From NCBI RefSeq assembly GCF_014678725.1, contig NZ_CP061497.1, forward strand, positions 1 to 64,000: a stretch of DNA of 64,000 nt, in the 5' to 3' direction. The notes under the pieces were generated by a model. It saw nothing but the letters and a program-made list of their open reading frames with translations. It did no database searches and had not been told where the DNA came from. The stretch comes from Thermomonas sp. XSG (lineage in GTDB: Bacteria; Pseudomonadota; Gammaproteobacteria; Xanthomonadales; Xanthomonadaceae). A program made the translations under genes and the position numbers. Positions 44,209 through 55,859 of the stretch are shown piece by piece (position 1 is the stretch's first letter; every line of letters begins with the position of its first letter).

Positions 44209-44724
44209 ATGTCGATGCATGCTGCAACGGCCGTGTTGGTGCTGGGCGCTGTCGTATCGCTGGGCGCCTGCGCCAAACAGGCGCCAGCACCAGAACGCGC
44301 TGCCGAGGTCACAGCCGAAGTGGCACCAGTGCCCGCACCAACGCAAGCGCTGCCGCTCGTTGTCGTTCACAAGAGCCCGAGTTGCGGCTGCTGCGGCCTG
44401 TGGGTGGACCACATGCGCCAAGCCGGATTCCAGGTCGAGGTACGCGACGAGGACAACGTCAATCCGGTGAAGGAACGCGTGGGCGTGCCGTATGGCAAGG
44501 GGTCTTGCCATACCGCCGAGGTGGGAGGCTATTTCATTGAAGGCCACGTGCCGGCCGCGGACGTGAAGCGCCTGTTGGCCGAAAAACCCGACGCCAAGGG
44601 ACTGGTGCTGCCCGGCATGCCAATGGGATCGCCCGGTATGGAGATGCCGGACGGGCATTCGGAGCCGTACACCGTCGAACTGGTGCGTCGGGACGGCACG
44701 ACAGCGGCCTTTGCAGCGCACTGA
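44209..44724 (+). CDS. DUF411 metal-binding lipoprotein
   Basis: A 171-residue protein with a lipobox (VVSLGACAKQ), so it is probably anchored to a membrane and periplasmic. The DUF411 core starts VVHKSPSCGCCGLWVDHMRQ, with a CGCC motif. It continues KERVGVPYGKGSCHTAEVGG and GYFIEGHVPAADVKRLL, and ends Met/His-rich. I chose the ATG at 44209 because GAGGAGG stands six bases before it. Family members accompany copper and silver resistance genes and probably carry Cu(I). Confidence 0.88.
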   Translation: MSMHAATAVLVLGAVVSLGACAKQAPAPERAAEVTAEVAPVPAPTQALPLVVVHKSPSCGCCGLWVDHMRQAGFQVEVRDEDNVNPVKERVGVPYGKGSCHTAEVGGYFIEGHVPAADVKRLLAEKPDAKGLVLPGMPMGSPGMEMPDGHSEPYTVELVRRDGTTAAFAAH

Positions 44725-44754
44725 ACGTACATGGATGGCCGCATGCAGCAGGGC

Positions 44755-44785
44755 TTGACTCTGGACTTTACTCAAGGGTGGAGAC
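44755..44785 (+). promoter_or_regulatory. MerR-type operator before the regulator-ATPase pair
   Basis: TTGACTCTGGACTTTACTC followed by AAGGGTGGAG resembles MerR-family promoters of the zntA/hmrR kind. The -35 is good; the -10 is poor (GGAGAC at 19 bases), as activator-dependent promoters can be. Confidence 0.5.
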
Positions 44786-44816
44786 TGGCGGCATTCCAGA
44801 CGCAAGAGGTCCCTCA

Positions 44817-45211
44817 ATGAAGATCGGTGAACTCGCCCAACGCACCGGTGTCCCCATCGACACCGTGCGCTACTACGAACGGCAAGGACTGCTGCGGGAG
44901 CCGGAACGTCAACCGTCCGGCTACCGTCGGTACCAGAGCGCCGATGTCTTGCGCCTGCGTTTCGTGCGTCGCGCGAAGGCACTGGGTTTCACCTTGGAAG
45001 AGATTCGCGAACTGCTCGCACTCTCCAGCCATCGCGAGAACGACATGGGCAGCCTCAAGGCAGCCGCCGAGCAGAAGCTGGCGGGCGTCGAGGCCAAGCT
45101 GGCGGAACTCACGAGGATTCGCGACGGATTGCGGACGCTGATCAAGGCATGTCCCGGGCATGGGGCATTGGGCGCTTGCCCGATCCTGCACGCACTCAAC
45201 GAGGACGCCGC

Positions 45212-45215
<4 letters not shown>
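44817..45215 (+). CDS. Heavy-metal-responsive MerR-family regulator
   Basis: A 132-residue regulator with the DNA-binding part [21 protein letters not shown] and [20 protein letters not shown]. The metal loop is [18 protein letters not shown], two Cys with eight residues between, as in ZntR-like or copper-sensing members. It lacks the third Cys near residue 79 found in MerR and ZntR, which leans towards monovalent Cu/Ag. It overlaps the ATPase gene by an ATGA, so it controls its own operon. Confidence 0.87.
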
Positions 45216-47827
<2,612 letters not shown>

Positions 47828-47854
47828 GACTTTCCCCCCACCTGGAGTAGGTTC

Positions 47855-48133
47855 ATGAACAAATTCGTTTCGCTGGCCGCTGTCGGCCTCCTGTCCCTGT
47901 CCGCGGTAGCCGTCGCGGCGGAACCGCAAGCGCATGGAAGCCATGCGGGTCACGCGGCGCCAACTGCAGAAATCACCCCGGCCCAAAAGGAGTTTCGTGC
48001 GCTCGACAAGAACCAGGACGGCAAGCTGTCGAAGGCAGAGATGCCGGCCAAACATCCCATGGCCGCGCACTTCGCCATGATGGACACCAACAAGGACGGT
48101 GTGTTGTCGGAGGCCGAGTACACCGGCCACTGA
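47855..48133 (+). CDS. Exported EF-hand protein
   Basis: A 92-residue protein with a signal peptide (cut near VAVAAEP), a His-rich linker (HGSHAGHAA) and two EF-hand loops (DKNQDGKLSKAE and DTNKDGVLSEAE) with intact calcium ligands at positions 1, 3, 5 and 12. Such periplasmic EF-hand proteins occur in several metal islands; they may sense or buffer calcium or another divalent ion. It follows the ATPase gene by 27 bases. Confidence 0.85.
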   Translation: MNKFVSLAAVGLLSLSAVAVAAEPQAHGSHAGHAAPTAEITPAQKEFRALDKNQDGKLSKAEMPAKHPMAAHFAMMDTNKDGVLSEAEYTGH

Positions 48134-48145
48134 CGCGCGAATTTC

Positions 48146-48169
48146 GGCGGCGCGGTTCGTCGCGCCGCC
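48146..48169 (+). terminator. GC-rich hairpin between EF-hand and DUF305 genes
   Basis: Nine-base stem GGCGGCGCG/CGCGCCGCC with loop GTTCGT, ending seven bases before the AGGAGG of the next gene. No T-run follows; a processing or partial stop site is more likely than a full terminator. Confidence 0.5.
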
Positions 48170-48187
48170 ATTCAAGGAGGTTCAATC

Positions 48188-48742
48188 ATGCAAGCGCACT
48201 CCAAGCACCAGACGACTCACGACGCCCGGACGAAGGGCGGTCACGTCAGCCACACCGGCCACCAGACCAGCGACGGGCACTACGGGCGATTCGCGCTCAT
48301 GCTGGTGCTGTCATTCGCTTGTATGTACGCGCTCATGTACGCCATGGTTGATCGCTTCGCGAATGTCGTGCCGAATATCAACCAGTTCTACATGGCGGCC
48401 CTGATGACCGCACCCATGGCGATCCTGGAGTTGGCGCTGATGGGCGCCATGTACCAGGACAAGCGAAAGAACGCGGTGATCTTTGCTTTGGCTGGCCTCG
48501 TTCTGGTCGGTAGTTGGTTTGGGATTCGCGCACAGGCCGGCGTCGATGACCGGCAGTTCCTTAAATCCATGATCCCGCACCATGCAGGCGCAATCCTGAT
48601 GTGCGAGGAAGCCAGGATTTCAAGCCAAGATATCCAGGCGCTCTGCCGGAACATCATCGAAGGGCAGCAGGCCGAGATCGAGCAGATGAAATCCCTGCTG
48701 GATCCGACGCGCGGTCAGCCGCAACCTGCCACCCGGGACTAG
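48188..48742 (+). CDS. Membrane-anchored DUF305 protein
   Basis: A 184-residue protein: His-rich N-terminus, three membrane segments (about residues 34-53, 66-87 and 96-113), and a C-terminal DUF305 domain with the signature FLKSMIPHHAGAILMCEEA and a ferritin-like helical bundle. DUF305 proteins are common in copper islands and may bind copper through His and Met. AGGAGG eight bases before the ATG is a strong ribosome site. Confidence 0.88.
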   Translation: MQAHSKHQTTHDARTKGGHVSHTGHQTSDGHYGRFALMLVLSFACMYALMYAMVDRFANVVPNINQFYMAALMTAPMAILELALMGAMYQDKRKNAVIFALAGLVLVGSWFGIRAQAGVDDRQFLKSMIPHHAGAILMCEEARISSQDIQALCRNIIEGQQAEIEQMKSLLDPTRGQPQPATRD

Positions 48743-48752
48743 AATCCTTTCC

Positions 48753-49121
48753 ATGCCGCGACGCGTGTCCCGCTTGGTGCACTGGTTGGTGATCATCACC
48801 CTGATCGCCTCGACACTGATCGCGCCAGCGCAGGCGGCAAACGAGGCGCTCCAGCAGATCGCGGCAGCGCAAATGGCCGCGGCCATGGCGGACATGCCAT
48901 GTGGTGATGAGATGGCCCCGTCGCTCGACACGCACGAGTTGCCTTGCGATTGCTGCAAGCCTGCCTCTTGGGATCTGACCGCCTGCTTTGGCACCGCCTA
49001 TCTGCATGCGCTGCCGGATGTCGTGGCATCGGTTCCGCCGCATGCCACCCACGCGACCGGAAACACTCCGACGTATCTCTCGCGATCGCTCGATACGCTC
49101 TTGCGACCACCGATCGCTTAA
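48753..49121 (+). CDS. CopL-like small exported protein
   Basis: A 122-residue protein with a signal peptide (cut near APAQA), a Cys cluster ELPCDCCKPASWDLTACFG and the C-terminus LLRPPIA. The build matches CopL (Cys block and RPPI end) but it sits at the end of the copper cluster. The start is 10 bases after the DUF305 stop. Probably a periplasmic metal-binding or regulatory protein. Confidence 0.7.
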   Translation: MPRRVSRLVHWLVIITLIASTLIAPAQAANEALQQIAAAQMAAAMADMPCGDEMAPSLDTHELPCDCCKPASWDLTACFGTAYLHALPDVVASVPPHATHATGNTPTYLSRSLDTLLRPPIA

Positions 49122-49194
49122 CACTCCGTTTTGTGCCATTCCGGACGCTTTTCGTCCGCATGCCGCTGCGTGCGGCATTCACGGAGATATGCCA

Positions 49195-49704
49195 ATGACA
49201 TTCTCACGACGTTGGGTAGCGCTCGCGCTACTCAGCACACTGCCTATGTTCGCGACAGCCAAGCCGATCGCCTTCGCGAAAGGCAAGACGCTCATGCTCG
49301 AGTACGGTGCCGGCACCATGAACGAGGTGCAGTTGTTCTTTGCTCCGCGTTATTGGGCCTCGGTCGGCGGTGGCTGGCTTGAGTTGAGTAGCGAGGACGG
49401 ACAGAAACAGCGCCGCATCACCTACCTGCGCGGCAACCTCCTGGCCAAGCGATGGAACCTACCAGGGGCGCAAGCCAACGTGTTCGTCTGGGGCGGGCTC
49501 GGCCATGCCACCGGCAATGACTTCGCTGGCCGCACGCTCGCCCGCAATGTCGGTTTCCAGGTGGACTACGAGACACGCCGGGTCTATTCGGCGCTGCGGT
49601 CTGACCTACAGGAAAGTGATCGCTTCTCGCATCGAATCGATACGCTGCAGCTCGGTCTGGCCCCATACGAGCACGACTACGACACGCTGGCCCGCGCTCG
49701 CTAG
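49195..49704 (+). CDS. Unknown exported protein, copper-cluster end
   Basis: A 169-residue protein with a signal peptide (cut near PMFATA) and a beta-rich mature part (TLMLEYGAGTMNEVQLFFAP, NVFVWGGLGHATGNDF, NVGFQVDYETRRVYSALR). It may be a small outer-membrane barrel. I chose the second ATG (49195), eight bases after GGAG; an ATG at 49189 is in frame. I recognise no family. Its stop overlaps the stop of the truncated acetate kinase on the other strand. Confidence 0.65.
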   Translation: MTFSRRWVALALLSTLPMFATAKPIAFAKGKTLMLEYGAGTMNEVQLFFAPRYWASVGGGWLELSSEDGQKQRRITYLRGNLLAKRWNLPGAQANVFVWGGLGHATGNDFAGRTLARNVGFQVDYETRRVYSALRSDLQESDRFSHRIDTLQLGLAPYEHDYDTLARAR

Positions 49705-49943
49705 ACGAGAAGGCTTGCAACAAGGTCCGCCATCTCGAGCTCCTCGTTTATAGCCAAGACGAACGTGCGTACCCGGGCGCTCTTACAGGAAATTTCAGCT
49801 GTCGATTGCTGGTTCAGGTTGCTCTCGACTTCCAGGCCCAGCCATTCGAGTGCTTCGACGACGCGGGCACGGATAGGAGCTGCATGCATCCCGATGCCAC
49901 CGGAGAAGGCGATGGCATCTATGCCGCCTATGGAGGCGGCCAT
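49701..49943 (-). pseudogene. ackA: 3' remnant of a second acetate kinase gene
   Basis: Eighty residues that match the end of acetate kinase (MAASIGGIDAIAFSGGIGMH, VVEALEWLGLEVESN, TFVLAINEELEMADL). Homology begins abruptly at about 49955; upstream codons soon reach a stop. The protein is clearly different in sequence from the full acetate kinase at 21.1 kb, so it is a separate gene stub, not a recent copy. Confidence 0.88.
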
Positions 49944-50278
49944 TGCAGCGATCCCTCGCGATCAGGCAACTTCGTACCGTCGCGTCAGAAAATTCCGAAA
50001 CGTGAGTCCGACGATTAGCGCTTGGCTGGCCGGCTCGGATTAGAAGTTTTTCCGAGCAGATGCCACTTCGTTGCGTCGCACGGGTTCACGCTGGCGGATA
50101 GCAGACCGCTTGGGTCGGGAGGGGACTGTCAAGAGTCTGAGATTCGTGCACGTTGTTGATCGTGCCCGGGTTTGCAGGTGGCCGATCACCGTCGCTATGC
50201 GACCCAAAGCGGACAACAGCCAGGAGACGAGGACCATCTCTGCTACTGTCCTTGGTCGAAAAGGGTCCTACACCACAC
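49944..50278. other. Junction region without a gene
   Basis: No coding frame, RNA gene or transposon end is recognisable here. It holds the break of the acetate kinase remnant at its left end and the 34-base repeat at 50182. It is the boundary between the metal island and the defence island. Confidence 0.6.
50182..50215. repeat. Dispersed intergenic repeat, copy 2 (defence side)
   Basis: The same 34 bases as at 7103-7136, with two changes, in the same direction. The hairpin partner that follows the first copy is missing here. It ends 63 bases before the start of the giant defence gene. Confidence 0.8.
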
Positions 50279-53200
50279 ATGACCTCTCCTGAGCTCACCG
50301 GCGGAGCCGGATTCACCTACGAAGACGCGGTCGCGGCGCATTACCTCACGGCGATGATCAGCGGCACAACGGCGACCGCCCTGGACGCAAGGATCGTGCA
50401 AAGGGTTGCCCAGCAACAGGCCGACTTCGAGGAACCGCTCGACGACTTGATCATCGACGCCACCTCCTTGTCCGACGGATCGATCATGCGGCTTTCGCTG
50501 CAGGTCAAGCGTTCGCTCACGATCTCGGAGGCGAACAGCGACTTCCGAGAGGTGATCCAGCGCAGCTGGCAGACGCTGCAAAAGCCCGACTTTCGCGAGC
50601 ATGTGGACCGTGTTGGAGCGGTCACGGGGTCGGTCGCGGAAGAGACGTCCCGAGCTTTTGCGACCGTGTGCGAATGGGCTCGGGCTTCCGACACGACCGC
50701 GGCCTTCATGCAACGGTTTGTCGACGGCGGGAACGCCTCGGCTACTCATCGCGCTGTGGTCGAAGCGGTTCGAAACGTTGCACAAGACCAAGGCGCACCA
50801 CTGTCCAACTACCAGCTGTACTGCCTGCTTTCGCACTTGGTGCTGATCCGGTTTGACTTCCTTCACGCCGGATCGACGCACGAAGCCGACGTTATTGTCA
50901 GCCTGCAGCGCGCGCTTGCGCCGGGGCAAGCGGAGCGTGCAAACGATCTGTGGGATTTGCTGCGCCAGCTCGCTCGCGACGGAGCGGGCCGCAGCGCCGT
51001 GCACACCCGCGCGTCGCTGGTGCGCGCGCTGGCTGGCTGGCGCTTCACGGGGGCACCCGCGTTCGCCGGCGACATGCAAACCCTGCGCGACAGCACGCGC
51101 CACTGGCTCGACCAGCAGGCCGACGATATCGGGGGGACGCACCTCACGCGCCAGGTGCTGCGCGACCAGCTCGGCGCTCAGATGGCGGCCCACCGTCTGA
51201 CGCTGATCAAAGGCCTACCCGGCACCGGCAAGACGGTGCTACTACGTGACTTGGTGCAAAAGCTGGCCGCCGATGGCACCACATTGTTCCTTACCGCCAA
51301 CCGACTCTCTGGCCGGAGCTGGTCGGAGCATGCCCGTGCGATGGGCTTGGCGACAACATCGATCGAGCCGCTGCTCGTGGAGGTCGCGGCCACCGGTCAT
51401 GCAACGATGCTCATCGACGGCCTGGACCGTATCGCGCCGGAACAGCGCGCGATCGTGACCGATTTGCTCGGCCAGCTTCTGACGAACCCGGCGCTTTCCG
51501 ACTGGCGTGTGGTCGCTACCGCGCGCGACGCAGGTATCGAGCCCCTGCGCAACTGGGTGCCTCCCGCGCTGCTCGCCAGCGGCGGCGTGGGCTATGTCGA
51601 TGTGGAGAACTTGACGGACGAAGAGGCCAGCTTGCTCGCAGATTCGCTGCCAGCCCTGCGGCCGCTGCTGACGGGCGGAAATGATCGCGTAAAAGCGCTG
51701 GCACGACGCCCGTTCTTCGCTGCGGTGCTGGCTCGAGGGTTCTCGCGGGCGGCATACGCCGCAGGGTTCGCACCTCAGTCGGAGGTGGACCTCGTGGAGG
51801 CCTGGTGGACGCGGGGCGGCTACGACGCACATGCGCCCCAGGCGCTCGCGCGTCAGCGCGGGTTGATCGAATTGGCTCAGCGCAGCGCGCCAGACCTGGG
51901 CCGCAATGTGCGAATCCGCGACCTGTCACCGGCGACGCGGGACGTGCTCCCGGCGCTGGAGGAGGACGGCCTGGTGCAGCAGGTGCGCACGGGCCATACA
52001 GCCCAGTTCAGTCACGACATTTTCTTCGAGTGGTCGTTCTTGCACCTTCTGCTCGATCAGGGTGACGAATGGATCGCGACCTTGAACGCAGTCGGCGAAC
52101 CGCCTGCCCTGGCGCGGGTAGTGGAGCTGCTGTCGCAGGCGACTTATCCGCTCCCCGACCAGTGGCCGCGCGAACTCCATGCGCTCGAGCGGGCTCAGCT
52201 CCGGCCGCAGTGGCTGCGAGCCTGGCTCGTGGCGCCAGTTTTCAGCCCGCGCTTCGCGGATCACGCCGACATGTTCGCTGCGTCACTGACCGCGAACGGC
52301 CACCGGCTTTTCGGAAAGCTCCTGGTGTGGATGCAGGCAGAGAAGACGACACCCAACCCCATGGTGCTGTCCGGAGTCCTGGGCGGCGATCTGGATGCCG
52401 CCGCGCGTATCCGTATCGCGGACTCGCTAGGCTGGCCTTCCGACTTCGCGGCGTGGCACCGCCTGCTCACATGGGCGATCGAACAGGTCGAGTCGATTCC
52501 TGACGCACAGTTGCGGGATCTCATCACGTTGTTCGAAACCTGGCAGGTCGCTGTCGCGGACTACCCCAACGCAGTGTCGCAGCGCATCGTAGCCAGGTGC
52601 GCAACGTGGTTGCACGCGATCGAGGATGAGCATGTGGACCGCCGGTTTCGATACGGCACGCCTGCAAAGGATGGTACGCCGCGCCCGCGGGTGCCGACGC
52701 AGCTGGAGACGGAGCTCCGCGCGTTGGTGCTCCGCGCAGCGCGCGCTTACCCTGATGTGGTAAACGCCTATCTCGCGAAGATCGAGACAATCGAGCTCTG
52801 GTCCGATGGCGCGTTCCGCGAGCTCATGACATTCGCGCCGGTGCTGGCGCAGACGCATCCTGCGCTGCTCGCGACGGTCGCCAAGCGCTGGTTCATGAGG
52901 GAGCTGCCGGACGACACATCGGCACGTTGGCGTCGCGAAGCGCGTGAAGAGGGTCGCCGGCGCCGGGAAGCCGAGGCCGTCCCGCCGGAGAAGAGATCGC
53001 GGTGGGACAAGCTCGCGCTTTCGAGCACGTCGATCATGCACCACTCGTTCTCCCACCACGATTGGGATCGACTGTCGATCGGCGGCGACCATCAGGGCTT
53101 CTTCCCCGCCTCGCCTCTCCGCGAACCGTTCCACTCGCTGCTCACGCGCGATCCGGCGACGGCGCTTGCGCTAATCCGAGATGTGACGAACCACGCCACC

Positions 53201-55657
53201 ACGGCATGGCGTCAGTTGCATCGGCACTGGCATGGCAGCGCGACGCCGTTACCGCTCGTAGTTGCGTTCCCGTGGGGACAGCAAGAGTTCTGGGGGGACG
53301 ACCGGCACTATTTCTGGTTCCGCGGGCATGGTGGGCCACAGGTTGTGGAGTGCGCGCTCATGACGCTGGAGCGCTGGGCCATCGCGCAGCTCGATGCGGG
53401 ACGCCCATTGGACGAAGTGCTGCAAGAGCTGCTGGACGGGCATACGAGCATCGGCGTCCTGGGGATCGCGGTGCACCTCGCCTTGCGAGCTAAGCAAGCT
53501 TCGCCAACGACCTTGGCGCTGCTGCGCAGCCCGCGGCTGTGGCGGCTCGACCTGCAGCGCCAGGTCCAAGAGCACCAACTGCAAAGCGCGGGGCTGATGG
53601 GTTTCGACAACGCAAGCGTCGACGCCGTGCACCGACAAGCGGTTATCGACAGCAGCCAGATGACGTCGCGCCGCTTGGAACTGCGCGACCTGGTACCGCT
53701 CTTCGTCCTCGGAGACGACGCGGCCTTGCGGGACGCGTGCCGCGCCGCTCTCGACGACTTCCCGAACAAGGTGGAATTCGCCTATCAAGAAGAGGCGCAG
53801 AACCCAGAACATGTGGCCGAGCTCCGCCGCACCGCCGAACTATGGTCGGAGTTGGGCCACGCCGAGAACTACACCGCAGCACCGATCCCCGGCCGCAGTG
53901 ATGTGGTCCAGATCTCGATGAGCAGTCCGCGACACGAAGCTCCCGAGGTGCAAGCGGCCCTGCAACGCCATGCGCAGGCGGCGCGCGAGATGGAGTTGTG
54001 GCTGTGGGTCGATAAGTGCTTCACTTTGCGCCAATGGGCGCCGGGCTTCTCGGTGGACGACGCCATCGGGCGTGCGAAAGAGCTGGCTGATGCGGCTGCT
54101 GCAGGGCGGTCGATGTCGCCGATGCCTGGCAGTGGGTTGACGGAAGGCGCGATTGCGGGAACGGCAGCGGCCGCGATTTGTTTCGCCGATGCGAGCGGGC
54201 ATGAGGCCTGGGCCGATGCCACCATCGAAAGCTTCCGCGTTGCGCAGGACGAGATCTCCGACGACACGTTTTCTGGATCGGTGATCCCTTGGCACCCGAA
54301 GATCTTCGTGGCGCATGCGTTGGCCGCGCGTATCAGGTCGGCCCGCGAATATCCTGCCGACCGCGAAGCGCTCTATCGGTTGATTGCGCACCCACTCGAT
54401 GCGGTTTCGTTCGTTGCGCTGTCCGGCGTCGCGGGCTGCTGGCAGCGCGACGCGCGGTTTGCCTGGTGTGGCCTGAACCTCGGGTTGCGGTTGGCGCAGC
54501 TCGTAAGCAGGCGAGACATGCACCGGCTAGACACCGAGGCACGGCGGCAGGTGGAATCGGACCACCGTGCCGCGACGATGGCCGCGGCACTCGACGAGTA
54601 TCGTGCGCAAGGGCCGCTGCCTGCCTGGGTGCGCCCACGGCCTTCGTGGGTGCGGGCCGCGTCGGACGCTGAGAATCCGCAGACTCTCGACGGGGAAGAA
54701 GACGGAGGGTGGCAGAGCACCGACGATCTGTGGGACGGCCGGTACGCCGCAAACGTCTTGCAGAGAGTCCCAGTGGCGGTGGTCATGGCGAGCGCTGGCC
54801 GTGCGCACTTTGTCGACGCCCTCGAGGCGTATATCGGCTGGACGCTCGACACGATCAACCCGGTGTGGCGAACCGAGCGGCGTCGGGGCCGCGAGCGTGG
54901 CGACGCAAACCTGTACGAGTGGGAGGATCAGCTGGGTCGGATGGTGGCAAGCGTTGCCCCCCATCTTCCAGCCGACGAGATCTTGCAGAGGTTGCTGCGG
55001 CCGATCCTTGCCCAGCCTGACGAGATCGCGATGCGGCTGCTCGCGCCGTTCACTGTGTCGTTGGTCTGCGGCGAAGTCCTCGATGCGCCGGAGGTCCGCG
55101 ATGACACCCTGTACCTGCTGCAGGCCGTACTCGATCGAACGTTGGAGAATGACGACCTGCGCCGTTCGCCTTACAACGACGGGCGCATGGGCGGCTTCGA
55201 CCTGCCGAAGCTAGTCGATTCGCTGATGTTCGTGGTAGTCGAGCACGCCCCCGGCGCCACGCGCTTCGCCAACGGCGTCTGGGATGATCTTGGCCAGGTG
55301 ATGTCGCTGGTTGACCGCATGGTTCGCGTCGCCGGCTGGCACCCCTACGTCGCTCGCCAGTTCGTCACGCTATGCGAACGTTCCGGTGCCGTCTACCCGG
55401 CTGAAACATTCGCCGACCAAGTGCTGGCGCAGATCGTCGATGGGTGCCTCCCTGCGGGCTGGAAGGGCTCCTTGGTACCAGCCGCGATCGCGACGCTGGT
55501 GCAGGCGCACGCCGACCGACAGCATCCGTTGCCGGCTGCTCTGGCCCGCAAGCTGTTGCAGGTGCTTGACGCGCTGGTCGATCTCGGCGACCGCCGCAGC
55601 GCGGCGTTGCAGCAGAGTGAGTCCTTCCGCGGAGTGTGCGTGCCCGTCTCGACCTGA
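50279..55657 (+). CDS. Giant STAND-type NTPase with N-terminal nuclease-like domain (Avs-like)
   Basis: A 1,792-residue protein with the build of anti-phage sensors. Residues 1 to about 220 look like a PD-(D/E)xK nuclease of the Cap4 type (GAGFTYEDAVAAHYL; then PLDDLIIDATS and MRLSLQVKRS, giving Asp and Gln-x-Lys). Walker A is GLPGTGKT (312-319) and Walker B TMLIDGLDRI (376-385), with sensor-like WRVVATARD. A winged-helix STAND feature follows (FSHDIFFEWSFLHLL). The last 1,100 residues are helical, repeat-like and rich in Trp, fit for target recognition. ATG 50279 is the first after the upstream repeat; its ribosome site is weak. Defence role is inferred from architecture and neighbours. Confidence 0.8.
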   Translation: MTSPELTGGAGFTYEDAVAAHYLTAMISGTTATALDARIVQRVAQQQADFEEPLDDLIIDATSLSDGSIMRLSLQVKRSLTISEANSDFREVIQRSWQTLQKPDFREHVDRVGAVTGSVAEETSRAFATVCEWARASDTTAAFMQRFVDGGNASATHRAVVEAVRNVAQDQGAPLSNYQLYCLLSHLVLIRFDFLHAGSTHEADVIVSLQRALAPGQAERANDLWDLLRQLARDGAGRSAVHTRASLVRALAGWRFTGAPAFAGDMQTLRDSTRHWLDQQADDIGGTHLTRQVLRDQLGAQMAAHRLTLIKGLPGTGKTVLLRDLVQKLAADGTTLFLTANRLSGRSWSEHARAMGLATTSIEPLLVEVAATGHATMLIDGLDRIAPEQRAIVTDLLGQLLTNPALSDWRVVATARDAGIEPLRNWVPPALLASGGVGYVDVENLTDEEASLLADSLPALRPLLTGGNDRVKALARRPFFAAVLARGFSRAAYAAGFAPQSEVDLVEAWWTRGGYDAHAPQALARQRGLIELAQRSAPDLGRNVRIRDLSPATRDVLPALEEDGLVQQVRTGHTAQFSHDIFFEWSFLHLLLDQGDEWIATLNAVGEPPALARVVELLSQATYPLPDQWPRELHALERAQLRPQWLRAWLVAPVFSPRFADHADMFAASLTANGHRLFGKLLVWMQAEKTTPNPMVLSGVLGGDLDAAARIRIADSLGWPSDFAAWHRLLTWAIEQVESIPDAQLRDLITLFETWQVAVADYPNAVSQRIVARCATWLHAIEDEHVDRRFRYGTPAKDGTPRPRVPTQLETELRALVLRAARAYPDVVNAYLAKIETIELWSDGAFRELMTFAPVLAQTHPALLATVAKRWFMRELPDDTSARWRREAREEGRRRREAEAVPPEKRSRWDKLALSSTSIMHHSFSHHDWDRLSIGGDHQGFFPASPLREPFHSLLTRDPATALALIRDVTNHATTAWRQLHRHWHGSATPLPLVVAFPWGQQEFWGDDRHYFWFRGHGGPQVVECALMTLERWAIAQLDAGRPLDEVLQELLDGHTSIGVLGIAVHLALRAKQASPTTLALLRSPRLWRLDLQRQVQEHQLQSAGLMGFDNASVDAVHRQAVIDSSQMTSRRLELRDLVPLFVLGDDAALRDACRAALDDFPNKVEFAYQEEAQNPEHVAELRRTAELWSELGHAENYTAAPIPGRSDVVQISMSSPRHEAPEVQAALQRHAQAAREMELWLWVDKCFTLRQWAPGFSVDDAIGRAKELADAAAAGRSMSPMPGSGLTEGAIAGTAAAAICFADASGHEAWADATIESFRVAQDEISDDTFSGSVIPWHPKIFVAHALAARIRSAREYPADREALYRLIAHPLDAVSFVALSGVAGCWQRDARFAWCGLNLGLRLAQLVSRRDMHRLDTEARRQVESDHRAATMAAALDEYRAQGPLPAWVRPRPSWVRAASDAENPQTLDGEEDGGWQSTDDLWDGRYAANVLQRVPVAVVMASAGRAHFVDALEAYIGWTLDTINPVWRTERRRGRERGDANLYEWEDQLGRMVASVAPHLPADEILQRLLRPILAQPDEIAMRLLAPFTVSLVCGEVLDAPEVRDDTLYLLQAVLDRTLENDDLRRSPYNDGRMGGFDLPKLVDSLMFVVVEHAPGATRFANGVWDDLGQVMSLVDRMVRVAGWHPYVARQFVTLCERSGAVYPAETFADQVLAQIVDGCLPAGWKGSLVPAAIATLVQAHADRQHPLPAALARKLLQVLDALVDLGDRRSAALQQSESFRGVCVPVST

Positions 55658-55728
55658 GACGCCGTTAGTTGTGAGAGCTCTTTAGCGGTCTCGCAGGCTC
55701 GTTAGCAAGGTACGAGTGTTGAACGGCC

Positions 55729-55791
55729 GCTTTTGGCCGCATGCGGACGTTGCCCGGGGAGGGCAGGGCGGCGGATAAGGGATGTTTATCG
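55729..55791. repeat. Dispersed intergenic repeat of second type, copy 2
   Basis: Matches 10851-10913 closely, in the same direction; the shared core runs through GCATGCGGACGTTGCCCGGG. It starts 72 bases after the giant gene ends. The rest of the 55658-55859 spacer shows no gene. Confidence 0.8.
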
Positions 55792-55859
55792 GGGGTAGGG
55801 AAGTTCGCCTTCCACCCCTGTCGGCTACCGACAAGTCCGTGCATCACTTGGGATCTTCT

